Assembly: GCF_004682045.1 (NCBI RefSeq)
Contig: NZ_QUZT01000015.1
Coordinates: 1 to 64,000 of the forward strand
Direction: 5' to 3'
Origin: Pseudomonas nabeulensis
GTDB lineage: Bacteria; Pseudomonadota; Gammaproteobacteria; Pseudomonadales; Pseudomonadaceae
Length of the DNA stretch: 64,000 nucleotides
The notes beneath the pieces are model-generated. The model worked only from the letters and a program-made list of their open reading frames with translations, was not told the origin of the DNA and did no database searches. Both the position numbers and the translations under genes were made by a program. Shown here piece after piece: positions 9,099 through 20,313 of the stretch; the stretch's first letter is position 1, and every line of letters starts with the position of its first letter.

Positions 9099-10256
9099 AT
9101 GAACATCACCACCTTAGCCAAACGCACGTGCCTGCTTCTTTCGCTGATCATCACCCCGGCCGCCTGGGCGGTTGAAATGGTGCCGGCTTCCCCGCAACTG
9201 GCTGCCAAGGCCTGGGTCCTGATGGACGCTGCCAGCGGCAACGTGCTGGTGGAGAACAACGGTGACCAGCGCCTGCCGCCTGCCAGCCTGACCAAACTGA
9301 TGACGGCCTACATCGCGACCCTGGAAATCCGTCGCGGCCAGATCGGCGAGAACGACCCGGTCACCGTCAGCGAAAACGCCTGGCGCACCGGCGGTTCGCG
9401 GATGTTCATCAAGGTCGGTTCGCAAGTGACCGTGAGCGACCTGCTGCACGGCATCATCATCCAGTCGGGTAACGACGCCAGCGTGGCCCTGTCCGAGCAC
9501 ATCGCCGGCAGCGAAGACGCGTTCGCCGACATGATGAACAAAACCGTGACTGACCTGGGCATGACCAACAGCCACTTCATGAACCCGACCGGTCTGCCGA
9601 ACCCGGAGCACTACTCGTCGGCTCACGACATGGCGATCCTGGCGCGCGCGATCATCCGCGTCGACCCGGTGCACTACGCGATCTACTCCCAGAAAGAGTT
9701 CTTCTGGAACAACATCAAGCAGCCTAACCGCAACCTGTTGCTGTGGCGTGACAAGACCGTCGACGGTCTGAAAACCGGCCACACCGAAGAGGCCGGCTAC
9801 TGCATGGTGTCGTCCGCCGTACGTGATGGCCAACGCCTGATCGCCGTGGTCTTCGGCACCAACAGCGAGCAGGCCCGTGCGGCCGAGACGCAAAAACTGC
9901 TGACCTACGGTTTCCGCTTCTTCGAAACCCAGACCTTCTATCAGAAGGGTGCTGAGCTTGCGACCGCTCCGGTGTGGAAAGGCGCGACCTCCCAAGTCAA
10001 GGCCGGACTGGCCGAAGACCTGACCCTGACCATGCCTAAAGGCCAGCTGAAAAAGCTCGCGGCCAGCATGACCATGAACCCGCAGTTGGTGGCGCCAATC
10101 GCCAAGGGTGACGTGATCGGTAAGGTCGAGGTGAAGCTGGAAGACAAAGTGGTTCACAGTGCCGACCTGATCGCTCTGGACGCCGTCGACGAAGGTGGTA
10201 TCTTCCGCCGCGTGTGGGATAGCATCCGTCTATTCTTCTATAGCTTGTTCAACTGA
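9099..10256 (+). CDS. dacA: D-alanyl-D-alanine carboxypeptidase (PBP5/6 type)
   Basis: DacA trims the terminal D-alanine from peptidoglycan pentapeptides, which limits crosslinking and helps keep cell shape. The 385-residue protein has a cleavable signal peptide (to about AWA-VEM). It carries the serine-transferase motifs SLTK (Ser63), SGN (123-125) and KTG (Lys225), followed by the PBP5 C-terminal beta domain. The protein ends with an amphipathic membrane anchor (RVWDSIRLFFYSLFN). The 179-base gap after rlpA suggests its own promoter. A terminator-like hairpin follows. Confidence 0.96.
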   Translation: MNITTLAKRTCLLLSLIITPAAWAVEMVPASPQLAAKAWVLMDAASGNVLVENNGDQRLPPASLTKLMTAYIATLEIRRGQIGENDPVTVSENAWRTGGSRMFIKVGSQVTVSDLLHGIIIQSGNDASVALSEHIAGSEDAFADMMNKTVTDLGMTNSHFMNPTGLPNPEHYSSAHDMAILARAIIRVDPVHYAIYSQKEFFWNNIKQPNRNLLLWRDKTVDGLKTGHTEEAGYCMVSSAVRDGQRLIAVVFGTNSEQARAAETQKLLTYGFRFFETQTFYQKGAELATAPVWKGATSQVKAGLAEDLTLTMPKGQLKKLAASMTMNPQLVAPIAKGDVIGKVEVKLEDKVVHSADLIALDAVDEGGIFRRVWDSIRLFFYSLFN

Positions 10257-10273
10257 TAGTGTGCACCTGCAAG

Positions 10274-10301
10274 GCCCCGTGTTGATCCGACACGGGGCTT
10301 T
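10274..10301 (+). terminator. Terminator-like hairpin after dacA
   Basis: A perfect 9-bp stem, GCCCCGTGT with ACACGGGGC, has a 7-base loop and is followed by TTT. It begins 18 bases after the dacA stop and lies before the DUF493 gene. The T-run is short, so termination may be partial. Confidence 0.6.
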
Positions 10302-10340
10302 GCCCGTCGCCACGGCTTACGCTTACGAGGCCGTTACGCC

Positions 10341-10622
10341 ATGACCGATAAAGAAGTAGAAGTAAAGGCGCCTAAGATCGAATTCCCTCAGACCGACTAT
10401 CCGATCAAAGTGATCAGCGATACGGGTGTAGGTCGGGAAGCCGAGGTGATCGCCATTGTGTCCAAACACGCGGAGATCAACCTGGGCATGACCGTGGAGC
10501 GTCAAAGCAGCACGGGTAAATACACCACGACCCAGCTGTATATCCTGGCCACCGATCAAGACCAGCTCTACAACATCAACAGTGAACTGCGGGCCACCGG
10601 CTTCGTGCACATGGTGTTGTGA
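10341..10622 (+). CDS. DUF493 (YbeD) family protein
   Basis: The 93-residue protein is the YbeD/DUF493 family member that almost always sits between dacA and lipB in gammaproteobacteria. It shows the family core [15 protein letters not shown] ... [12 protein letters not shown] ... [11 protein letters not shown], a small alpha-beta fold resembling ACT-like regulatory domains. The biochemical role is not established, and the link with lipoate synthesis comes from context. Its TGA stop shares one base with the lipB ATG, so the two are translationally coupled. Confidence 0.92.
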   Translation: MTDKEVEVKAPKIEFPQTDYPIKVISDTGVGREAEVIAIVSKHAEINLGMTVERQSSTGKYTTTQLYILATDQDQLYNINSELRATGFVHMVL

Positions 10623-11269
10623 TGTCACAGGTCCTGGGCTTTCGCGAGCTCGGCCAGATGGACTACGAGCCCGTCTGGCACGCCATGCAGCGGTTCACCA
10701 ACGAACGCGGCACCTCGGCCCCTGATGAAATCTGGTTGGTGGAACACCCGCCGGTATTCACCCAGGGCCAGGCCGGCAAGGCCGAACACTTGCTGGTTCC
10801 GGGTGATATTCCGGTGGTGCAGGTCGACCGAGGTGGCCAAGTGACTTACCATGGCCCCGGACAACTTGTCGCATACCTATTGCTGGACGTGCGCAAGCTC
10901 GGTTTTGGCGTGCGCGATCTGGTCAGCCGTATGGAGGCTTGCCTGATCGAGCTATTGGCCAGCTACGGCGTGACCGCTGCGGCCAAGCCCGATGCCCCCG
11001 GTGTGTATGTCGATGGCGCGAAAATCGCCTCCCTGGGGCTGCGTATTCGCCACGGGTGTTCGTTTCATGGCCTGGCCCTGAACGTGGACATGGACCTGGC
11101 GCCGTTCCGACGGATCAACCCATGTGGTTATGCCGGGTTGGCGATGACCCAACTGAGCGAGCACGCGACACCGATTAAATTTGCCGAGGTAAGTGCCCGG
11201 CTGCGTGAGCAGCTCGTCAAACACCTCGACTATGCTGAGCAGACGACCCTTACGGGCGGAATCGACTGA
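10622..11269 (+). CDS. lipB: Octanoyl-ACP:protein N-octanoyltransferase
   Basis: LipB moves octanoate from acyl carrier protein to the lipoyl domains of 2-oxoacid dehydrogenases and the glycine cleavage H protein. The 215-residue protein has the signature [20 protein letters not shown], the catalytic lysine in [11 protein letters not shown] and the catalytic cysteine in [14 protein letters not shown] use the ATG at 10622, which overlaps the DUF493 stop. A GTG one codon earlier is also open. lipA begins 2 bases after its stop. Confidence 0.96.
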   Translation: MSQVLGFRELGQMDYEPVWHAMQRFTNERGTSAPDEIWLVEHPPVFTQGQAGKAEHLLVPGDIPVVQVDRGGQVTYHGPGQLVAYLLLDVRKLGFGVRDLVSRMEACLIELLASYGVTAAAKPDAPGVYVDGAKIASLGLRIRHGCSFHGLALNVDMDLAPFRRINPCGYAGLAMTQLSEHATPIKFAEVSARLREQLVKHLDYAEQTTLTGGID

Positions 11270-11271
11270 TT

Positions 11272-12297
11272 ATGACTACTGATGCAGTGCAAACCATGAT
11301 CCCGACGCTGGACGTTACCGACCGTCCGGCCCCGGCCCCGCGTGCCAAGGTGGAAGCCGGCGTCAAGCTGCGCGGCGCCGAGAAGGTTGCACGCATCCCG
11401 GTGAAGATCATTCCGACCACCGAACTGCCGAAGAAACCCGACTGGATCCGCGTGCGTATCCCGGTTTCGCCGGAAGTCGACCGTATCAAGGCCCTGCTGC
11501 GCAAGCACAAGCTGCACAGCGTGTGCGAAGAAGCTTCCTGCCCGAACCTGGGTGAGTGCTTCTCCGGCGGCACCGCCACCTTCATGATCATGGGTGACAT
11601 CTGCACCCGTCGTTGCCCGTTCTGCGACGTCGGCCACGGCCGTCCGAAACCACTGGACGTCAACGAGCCGGAAAGCCTGGCCATCGCCATCGCTGACCTG
11701 CGCCTCAAATACGTAGTGATCACCTCGGTAGACCGCGACGACCTGCGTGACGGCGGTGCCCAGCACTTTGCCGACTGCATCCGCGAAATTCGCAAGCTGT
11801 CGCCGAACGTGATGCTCGAAACCCTGGTGCCGGACTACCGTGGCCGCATGGACGTGGCACTGGAAATCACCGCCGCCGAGCCGCCGGATGTGTTCAACCA
11901 CAACCTGGAAACCGTACCGCGCCTGTACAAGGCTGCGCGTCCAGGTTCGGATTACCAGTGGTCGCTGACCCTGCTGCAGAAATTCAAGCAGATGATGCCG
12001 CATATCCCAACCAAGTCCGGCTTGATGCTCGGCCTGGGCGAGACCGACGAAGAAGTGATCGAAGTCATGAAGCGCATGCGCGAACACGACATCGACATGC
12101 TGACCCTGGGCCAGTACCTGCAACCGTCCCGCAGCCACTTGCCGGTGCAGCGTTTCGTGCACCCGGACACCTTCGCCTGGTTTGCCGAGGAAGGTTACAA
12201 GATGGGCTTCAAGAACGTGGCCTCGGGCCCGCTGGTGCGTTCCTCGTACCACGCAGACGAGCAGGCCAAGCTGGTCAAGGCAAGCCTGGTTTCCTGA
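11272..12297 (+). CDS. lipA: Lipoyl synthase
   Basis: LipA is a radical-SAM enzyme that inserts two sulfur atoms into the octanoyl group made by LipB. The 341-residue protein has both iron-sulfur sites: the auxiliary cluster cysteines 85, 90 and 96 ([12 protein letters not shown]) and the radical-SAM cysteines 111, 115 and 118 (CTRRCPFC). The C-terminal RSSYHAD supplies the serine that ligates the auxiliary cluster. The length is typical of Pseudomonas. A REPIN follows 27 bases after the stop. Confidence 0.98.
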   Translation: MTTDAVQTMIPTLDVTDRPAPAPRAKVEAGVKLRGAEKVARIPVKIIPTTELPKKPDWIRVRIPVSPEVDRIKALLRKHKLHSVCEEASCPNLGECFSGGTATFMIMGDICTRRCPFCDVGHGRPKPLDVNEPESLAIAIADLRLKYVVITSVDRDDLRDGGAQHFADCIREIRKLSPNVMLETLVPDYRGRMDVALEITAAEPPDVFNHNLETVPRLYKAARPGSDYQWSLTLLQKFKQMMPHIPTKSGLMLGLGETDEEVIEVMKRMREHDIDMLTLGQYLQPSRSHLPVQRFVHPDTFAWFAEEGYKMGFKNVASGPLVRSSYHADEQAKLVKASLVS

Positions 12298-12324
12298 TGG
12301 AAATCTAAGCAGCACCGCAGGTCC

Positions 12325-12417
12325 AATGTGGGAGGGGGCTTGCCCCCGATAGCGGTGTGTCAGTCAGTAGAACTGTTGCTGACACACCGCCATCGGGGGC
12401 AAGCCCCCTCCCACATT
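12325..12417. repeat. REPIN (GI type), lipA-ldcA gap
   Basis: Two REP sequences in inverted orientation (left core GTGGGAGGGGGCTTGC, right arm its complement) are separated by a short spacer that contains its own inverted TGTGTCAG / CTGACACA pair. It fills most of the gap between lipA and the LD-carboxypeptidase gene. Confidence 0.93.
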
Positions 12418-12446
12418 TGGTTTGATGCTAATAGGGAGAGTTGTGT

Positions 12447-13364
12447 ATGTCTGTCGCCGTACCCGCATTGCGTGCCGAGGGCACCATCGCCCTGATCGCT
12501 CCCGCCGGCCCTGCCGCACTGGACGTCGAAAAAGCCGGACAGTGGATGCGCACTCGTGGCTACGACCTGCGCATCTTCCCCGGCGTCTACGAACGCGACG
12601 GCTACCTCGCTGGCAGTGATGAAGTACGCCTGCGCGACCTGCACGCCGCTTTTGCCAACCCTGAAATCGACGCCATCTTCTGCCTGCGCGGCGGCTATGG
12701 CACACCCCGCTTGCTTGATCGCCTGGACTTCGACCTGCTGCGGGCCAACCCCAAGCCGTTCGTGGGCTACAGCGACATCACCGCCTTGCACCTGGCCATC
12801 AGCCGTTACGCGGGGTTCGTGACCTTTCACGGCCCCATGCTCAATGCCGACCTGCTCGGTGACAAACAACCACCTACCGAGTCTTCATTGCTCAGCCTGC
12901 TGCGTGGCCAACTGGGCGCTGGCAGCGTATTGACGCATCCAGTGGCCTACCCGTTGACCACAATTGCGCCTGGCATCGCCTGTGGGCGCTTGCTGGGGGG
13001 CAACCTGTCGATGATCGCAGCGGTGATGGGCACGCCTTACGAAATTGATGCAGAAGGCATCATCCTGTTGATCGAAGACGTCAACGAACCGATCTACCGG
13101 ATCGACCGTTTGCTGACGCACCTGCGGCTGGCGGGCAAGTTGGCGCAAGTTGCCGGTGTGTTGGTGGGGGATGTGGCGGGTGTGGATTCGGCGGCCTTGG
13201 AGCGGTTGCTCAAGCAAACCTTCGAACCGTTGTGTATCCCGGTACTGGCGGGGTGGCGCAGTGGGCATTGTGATCCGAACCTGACGCTGCCGATGGGGGC
13301 GTTGGTGAGGTTGGATGCGGGGGAGCAGAGGGTGGTGTTGGAGCAGGATGTGGTCTTTAAATAG
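12447..13364 (+). CDS. ldcA: LD-carboxypeptidase (muramoyltetrapeptide carboxypeptidase)
   Basis: LdcA enzymes (peptidase family S66) remove the terminal D-alanine from murein tetrapeptides during cytoplasmic cell-wall recycling. From the ATG at 12447, with AGGGAGAG upstream, the protein has 305 residues and no signal peptide. It has the nucleophile serine in PFVGYSDITALHLAI, a glutamate in LLIEDVNEPIYRIDRLL and the histidine in WRSGHCDPNLTLPMG, the expected Ser-Glu-His set. The gene lies between two REP elements. The only other peptidoglycan enzyme close by is the convergent transglycosylase. Confidence 0.92.
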   Translation: MSVAVPALRAEGTIALIAPAGPAALDVEKAGQWMRTRGYDLRIFPGVYERDGYLAGSDEVRLRDLHAAFANPEIDAIFCLRGGYGTPRLLDRLDFDLLRANPKPFVGYSDITALHLAISRYAGFVTFHGPMLNADLLGDKQPPTESSLLSLLRGQLGAGSVLTHPVAYPLTTIAPGIACGRLLGGNLSMIAAVMGTPYEIDAEGIILLIEDVNEPIYRIDRLLTHLRLAGKLAQVAGVLVGDVAGVDSAALERLLKQTFEPLCIPVLAGWRSGHCDPNLTLPMGALVRLDAGEQRVVLEQDVVFK

Positions 13365-13383
13365 TTGTTGCCTGTGATGCAGT

Positions 13384-13467
13384 CATCGGGAGCAAGCCCC
13401 CTCCCACATTTGACTGCATTCCAAAGTTGGAACTCGGTCAACTGTGGGAGGGGGCTTGCCCCCGATA
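13384..13467. repeat. REP pair in opposite arrangement, convergent junction
   Basis: Two GI-type REP sequences occur in the order ATCGGGAGCAAGC... then ...GCTTGCCCCCGAT. The arms point outward, opposite to the usual REPIN. It lies between the convergent LD-carboxypeptidase and lytic transglycosylase genes and could form a long hairpin that ends both transcripts. Confidence 0.85.
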
Positions 13468-13489
13468 GCAATAGCCGCCATAACCAGAT

Positions 13490-14815
13490 TCAACGGCTCT
13501 GCAACGACTCCAACAGCCTCACCGTCGGATACCCATCCGCCGGCCACCCCAGCGACTGCTGCGCCGCCCGAATCGCCTTACGCGTATTGGCCCCAATGAT
13601 CCCATCCGGGTTGCCCGCGTCATAACCCTTGGCACTCAACGCCGTTTGCAACTCAATGCGCTGGGAACGACTCAACGGCAGCTCATCTTTCGGCCAATCA
13701 CCGCGAATCACACCGCCACCGGTAAACCGCTCCGACAGCAGGCCAACCGCCAGCGCGTAGGACGACGAGTTGTTGTACTTGAGGATTGCGCGGAAGTTAT
13801 CCAGCACCAGGAACGCCGGGCCACGGTAGCCCGCCGGCAGCAGCAGGGCGGCAGACAGTTGGTCGACGTTCGGCGGCATGGACGCGCCTGGCGGCAGCTG
13901 GATGCCCAGTTTCAGCCATTCCGCGACTGTCTTGCGCGTGCCGCCATCGGCCAGGGCGTAATCGAAATTCGCTGGCAGTTGGCGCACTTCGAAGCCCCAC
14001 GGCTGGCCTTTCTGCCAGCCGGAGCTTTGCAGGTAGTGCGCGGTGGAGGCGAGGGCGTCGGTCTGGCTGTTCCAGATGTCGCGGCGACCGTCGCCGTCAA
14101 AATCCACGGCGTGGGTGTTGTAGGTGGTCGGGATGAATTGGGTCTGGCCCATGGCGCCGGCCCAGGAACCTTTCATCTGCTCGGCAGCGATATCGCCATG
14201 TTGGATGATCTGCAGCGCCGCCAGCAATTGCGCCTGGGCGAACGCCGGGCGACGGCCTTCATAGGCCAGGGTCGCCAGGGAACGGATCACCGAGTTATTG
14301 CCCTGGAACTGGCCGAAGTTGCTTTCCATGCCCCACACCGAGACCAGCGCCTGGCGATCAACGCCATAACGGTCCTCGATACGCTGGAGAATGTCGGCGT
14401 TTTTCACCAACAAGGCCTGGCCATTGCGCACGCGCAGTGGCGAGAGGGCGCCGTCGAGGTACTCCCACACCGGGCGGGAAAACTCCGGTTGGCTGCGGTC
14501 GGCGCGGATCACCGCCATGTCCGGGGTGACATTGGCGAAGGCGTTATCGAACACGGCAGCGGTGATACCTGCCTGCAGGGCTTGCACACGGAAACCGGCC
14601 TGCCATTCGGCAAAGGTCTGGGTCGGTTGGATATCCAGGTTGTCCACGGCCAATGGGGCCACGACGGCGGGGGCTGCAACCGGTGCGGTCTGGAGCGGCG
14701 GCAGGGGTTGTGCGTCGGCGGCGGTGGGTTTTTCCGCGCAGGCGACTAGCAGAATGAGGCTGGAGGCAGCGATCAATTGGCGAAGGTGCCAACGACGAGA
14801 AAGACAAGAGGGCAT
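13490..14815 (-). CDS. Lytic murein transglycosylase with peptidoglycan-binding domain
   Basis: The 441-residue protein is a second MltB-family lytic transglycosylase. An N-terminal signal with lipobox ending LLVAC at about residue 26 marks it as a lipoprotein. The SLT domain at about 60-360 contains the catalytic glutamate in SVWGMESNFGQFQGN and the GAMGQTQFIPTTYNTHAVDFDG motif. A C-terminal PG_binding_1 domain at about 375-438 (IELQTALSAKGYDAGNPDGIIGANTRKA, split here by gaps) completes the layout of Pseudomonas SltB2/SltB3-type enzymes. It differs from MltB at 6908 in its anchor and added binding domain. Confidence 0.93.
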   Translation of the reverse strand: MPSCLSRRWHLRQLIAASSLILLVACAEKPTAADAQPLPPLQTAPVAAPAVVAPLAVDNLDIQPTQTFAEWQAGFRVQALQAGITAAVFDNAFANVTPDMAVIRADRSQPEFSRPVWEYLDGALSPLRVRNGQALLVKNADILQRIEDRYGVDRQALVSVWGMESNFGQFQGNNSVIRSLATLAYEGRRPAFAQAQLLAALQIIQHGDIAAEQMKGSWAGAMGQTQFIPTTYNTHAVDFDGDGRRDIWNSQTDALASTAHYLQSSGWQKGQPWGFEVRQLPANFDYALADGGTRKTVAEWLKLGIQLPPGASMPPNVDQLSAALLLPAGYRGPAFLVLDNFRAILKYNNSSSYALAVGLLSERFTGGGVIRGDWPKDELPLSRSQRIELQTALSAKGYDAGNPDGIIGANTRKAIRAAQQSLGWPADGYPTVRLLESLQSR

Positions 14816-14876
14816 GCACAGGTCCAGGGATTACCAATCAGGTGCAGACCTTATCATGCCAGAGGGGCGCTTGCCT

Positions 14877-15041
14877 TCAGGCAGCCAGAAAGTAAGAAGC
14901 CTCCCAGCTATTAGACTGGAAGGCTTCGCGGCGGTAGCTGCCTTTGCCCTTGCCGGCTCGTTCCTGACGGCTGCGGAACAGTGGCTGGGCGATGATGGAT
15001 TTGGCCTTGTTGGGGCCATGCTTGGATGGCTTTTTGCTCAT
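14877..15041 (-). CDS. arfA: Alternative ribosome-rescue factor ArfA
   Basis: ArfA rescues ribosomes stalled on mRNA without a stop codon by recruiting release factor 2, as a backup to tmRNA. The 54-residue basic protein begins MSKKPSKHGPNKAKSIIAQP and continues LFRSRQERAGKGKGSYRR, the conserved ArfA core. The C-terminal tail (WEASYFLAA) is hydrophobic, as in ArfA proteins whose full-length form is unstable. A 12-bp RNA hairpin lies inside the last third of the gene, as described in E. coli, where truncation of the message there gives active ArfA under tmRNA control. I chose the ATG at 15041 because earlier in-frame residues do not match the family. Confidence 0.92.
   Translation of the reverse strand: MSKKPSKHGPNKAKSIIAQPLFRSRQERAGKGKGSYRREAFQSNSWEASYFLAA
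14896..14927 (-). promoter_or_regulatory. RNA hairpin inside arfA coding sequence
   Basis: Read on the minus strand, GAAGCCTTCCAG pairs with CTGGGAGGCTTC across an 8-base loop, giving 12 pairs with one G-U. It is followed by TTACTTTCT. The hairpin begins about codon 38 and ends about 20 bases before the stop codon. In known ArfA genes a hairpin at this place acts as an RNase III site or terminator that makes a non-stop message. Confidence 0.75.
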
Positions 15042-15141
15042 GGTGGTTACTCTCTGGGTGGGTTTAAGCGGTGCAAATGATCTGCCGAAGTTTGGCGGCT
15101 GTAAAGTCCAGCAAGTTTTTAGAAATGTAAACACGGTCAAA

Positions 15142-15232
15142 CTGTGGGAGGGGGCTTGCCCCCGATAGCAATCTGTCAGTTAGCACATCTGAGACTGGCA
15201 CACTGCTATCGGGGGCAAGCCCCCTCCCACAT
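15142..15232. repeat. REPIN (GI type), holA-arfA gap
   Basis: An inverted pair of GI-type REP sequences sits between the holA stop and the arfA start. It occupies most of the promoter-side region of arfA, so it may also end the leuS-lptE-holA transcript. Confidence 0.93.
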
Positions 15233-15259
15233 GGGATTTACAGTGTGCTGAGAGAGGGT

Positions 15260-16297
15260 TTATTCGGCAGGCAGGCTCAGGCGCTGGCCAGCCATCAACA
15301 GCGACAAACGGCTCAAGCTCATCCATGGCGAACCCACCGCCTGGCCCTTGATCTGCGCATCGATGCGCTGGGCTTCCAGCAACAGTTGCGCCCAGCGTTG
15401 CGCCGAATGCCGTTGCAGGGCTTTGCTCATCAAGGGTTTGCGCTTGTCCCACACCGGCGGCCGTGCCTGGCTGAAGCATTTATCCAGCGGCGTGCCCTGG
15501 CTGTATTGCAGTGCAATATTGGCCAGCACCCGCAGTTCCCGGGCCAGGGCCCACAGGATCACTGGCGGCTCCACGCTTTCGCCGCGCAAGCCTTCAAGCA
15601 TGCGCAGGGCGTGGGCGGGTTCGCCGTTGAGGATCGCGTCCACCAGCCCGAACACGTCAAAACGCGCACTGTCAGCCACCGCACCTTGCACGGTTTCGAC
15701 AGTGATCTGCCCGTCCTCGGCCATCAGTTTGAGCTTTTCGATTTCCTGGGCGGCGGCAAGCAAGTTGCCTTCGACCCGAGCGGCGATAAGCTCCACTGCG
15801 TCCTGGGTAGCCGACAGCCCCGATTGGGACAGGCGCTGACGAATCCACTGCGGCAACTGGTTGCTGTCCACTGGCCAGATCTGGATGAACTGGGTCTGAG
15901 TCCCTTCCACCAGGGCCTTGCCCCACTTGGTTTTCTGCGCGCTGCCATCGAGCTTGGGCAGGCTGATCAGCAGCACCGTGTCTTCGGCAGGCCGCGAGCA
16001 GTATTCCATCAAGGCGGCCGCGCCTTTGTCGCCGGGCTTGCCCGAGGGCAGGCGCAGTTCCAGCAGGCGTTTTTCGGCAAACAGCGACATGCTCGCACCG
16101 GCTTGCAGCAGCGTACCCCAGTCGAAACTGGCGTCGGCGGCGAACACCTGGCGTTCATCGAAGCCTTGCTGGCGTGCGGCAGTGCGAATGGCGTCGGCGG
16201 CTTCCTGGCACAGCAGCGGGTCATCACCGCTGACGATATACACAGGCGCGAGGCCACCTTGCAGGTGTTTGGCGAGTTGGGCAGGGGCGAGTTTCAT
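15260..16297 (-). CDS. holA: DNA polymerase III delta subunit
   Basis: HolA is the delta subunit of the clamp loader and opens the beta sliding clamp. The 345-residue protein begins MKLAPAQLAKHLQGGLAPVY and contains the family features IVSGDDPLLCQEAADAIR, LLELRLPSGKPGDKG and the C-terminal helical collar region. The length is normal. It is last in a leuS-lptE-holA operon, 39 bases after lptE, with a GC-rich hairpin in that gap. In E. coli nadD follows holA; here nadD is 13 kb away behind proA. Confidence 0.95.
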   Translation of the reverse strand: MKLAPAQLAKHLQGGLAPVYIVSGDDPLLCQEAADAIRTAARQQGFDERQVFAADASFDWGTLLQAGASMSLFAEKRLLELRLPSGKPGDKGAAALMEYCSRPAEDTVLLISLPKLDGSAQKTKWGKALVEGTQTQFIQIWPVDSNQLPQWIRQRLSQSGLSATQDAVELIAARVEGNLLAAAQEIEKLKLMAEDGQITVETVQGAVADSARFDVFGLVDAILNGEPAHALRMLEGLRGESVEPPVILWALARELRVLANIALQYSQGTPLDKCFSQARPPVWDKRKPLMSKALQRHSAQRWAQLLLEAQRIDAQIKGQAVGSPWMSLSRLSLLMAGQRLSLPAE

Positions 16298-16308
16298 AGG
16301 CAGGATAA

Positions 16309-16331
16309 ACGGGGCGCTTGCGGCGCCCCGT
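16309..16331 (-). promoter_or_regulatory. GC-rich hairpin between lptE and holA
   Basis: A perfect 9-bp inverted repeat (ACGGGGCGC / GCGCCCCGT) has a 5-base loop and lies 11 bases before the holA start codon. On the minus strand only TTT follows, so it resembles a weak attenuator. No clear ribosome binding site is visible between it and holA. Confidence 0.5.
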
Positions 16332-16336
16332 CTGGC

Positions 16337-16942
16337 TTACTCGACTGGGACTTCAACAGGCGATTGTTTCGGCGTGTTGTCTTCGTACTCTTGCGCGGCC
16401 TTCGCGGCGTCGGCGTCAGCCTTGGCCTTGTCGTCTGCGCGTTGTTGCAGAGTTGCGAGTTGTTCCGGGGTCAGCATCGACAGGCGCAGGACCATGCGTT
16501 GTACCAGCTCGCGGCGCATTTCCTTGCGTACCTGGGTGACTTCGGAGTCCGAACCCACCAGGTTGTTGCCGTCGTGGCTCACGACTTTCTGCACCTGGAT
16601 CTTGTCACCCATCAGCGGCAAATGGTCGCGGCCCTGGATTTCGAAGTTGAGCGTAGTGGCCAATTCGATATCGGAGGAGCGGCCAGCACTGGCGTAGCTC
16701 AGGTTACGCTGGGTTTCTTTTTCATCCGCCAGGAACAGCTTGTAGGTCGCGCCGGTGTAGACGTGTACGCCACTGTTCTCCAGAACCTGACGCAGCTGGG
16801 TCACGGTTTGGCTGTAGGCGTCGCGGGCGCTGACGTCCAGTTCCTTGATCGCCAGTTCGTTGGTGCCGGTGCCGCGCAGCTGGAAGCCGCAAGCGCTCAG
16901 CAGTACGGCAAGGCCCATCACCAGCAGATTGCGTTTGATCAT
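16337..16942 (-). CDS. lptE: LPS-assembly lipoprotein LptE
   Basis: LptE is the outer-membrane lipoprotein plugged into the LptD barrel that places lipopolysaccharide in the outer leaflet. The 201-residue protein has a lipoprotein signal with lipobox LLSAC (Cys at about 18), followed by GFQLRGTGTNELAIKELDVSA, typical of LptE. The C-terminal third is alanine/lysine/glutamate-rich and likely disordered. It lies between leuS and holA, the conserved order in gammaproteobacteria. Confidence 0.95.
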   Translation of the reverse strand: MIKRNLLVMGLAVLLSACGFQLRGTGTNELAIKELDVSARDAYSQTVTQLRQVLENSGVHVYTGATYKLFLADEKETQRNLSYASAGRSSDIELATTLNFEIQGRDHLPLMGDKIQVQKVVSHDGNNLVGSDSEVTQVRKEMRRELVQRMVLRLSMLTPEQLATLQQRADDKAKADADAAKAAQEYEDNTPKQSPVEVPVE

Positions 16943-17030
16943 TTTGTTGCTCCCCTTGAAACCATGTGGGCCTTATCGAGGCCCTGAAGGCTTTGTTCGG
17001 CACGGGGCTTTGGCCCCGCGCCCGATCCGA

Positions 17031-20216
<3,186 letters not shown>

Positions 20217-20291
20217 AACACAACGTTATCCGAAAACCTTCTCGAAATATGCTGGTAAAGATTGTCGCTAAATCCCGTTGCATCTAGGCTT

Positions 20292-20313
20292 CGGGCATCT
20301 TTGGAGATGCCCG
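20292..20313 (+). promoter_or_regulatory. Hairpin over the ribosome binding site of the ElyC-like gene
   Basis: CGGGCATCT (20292-20300) pairs perfectly with AGATGCCCG (20305-20313) across a 4-base loop TTGG. The Shine-Dalgarno GGAG at 20303-20306 lies in the loop and stem, and the ATG at 20314 follows the last stem base. The fold would hide the ribosome binding site. Confidence 0.65.

Noticed and set aside
12325..13467. Regularly recurring palindromes that look like CRISPR repeats
   Set aside because: The units are isolated REP pairs in different gaps with no spacer array, leader or cas genes.
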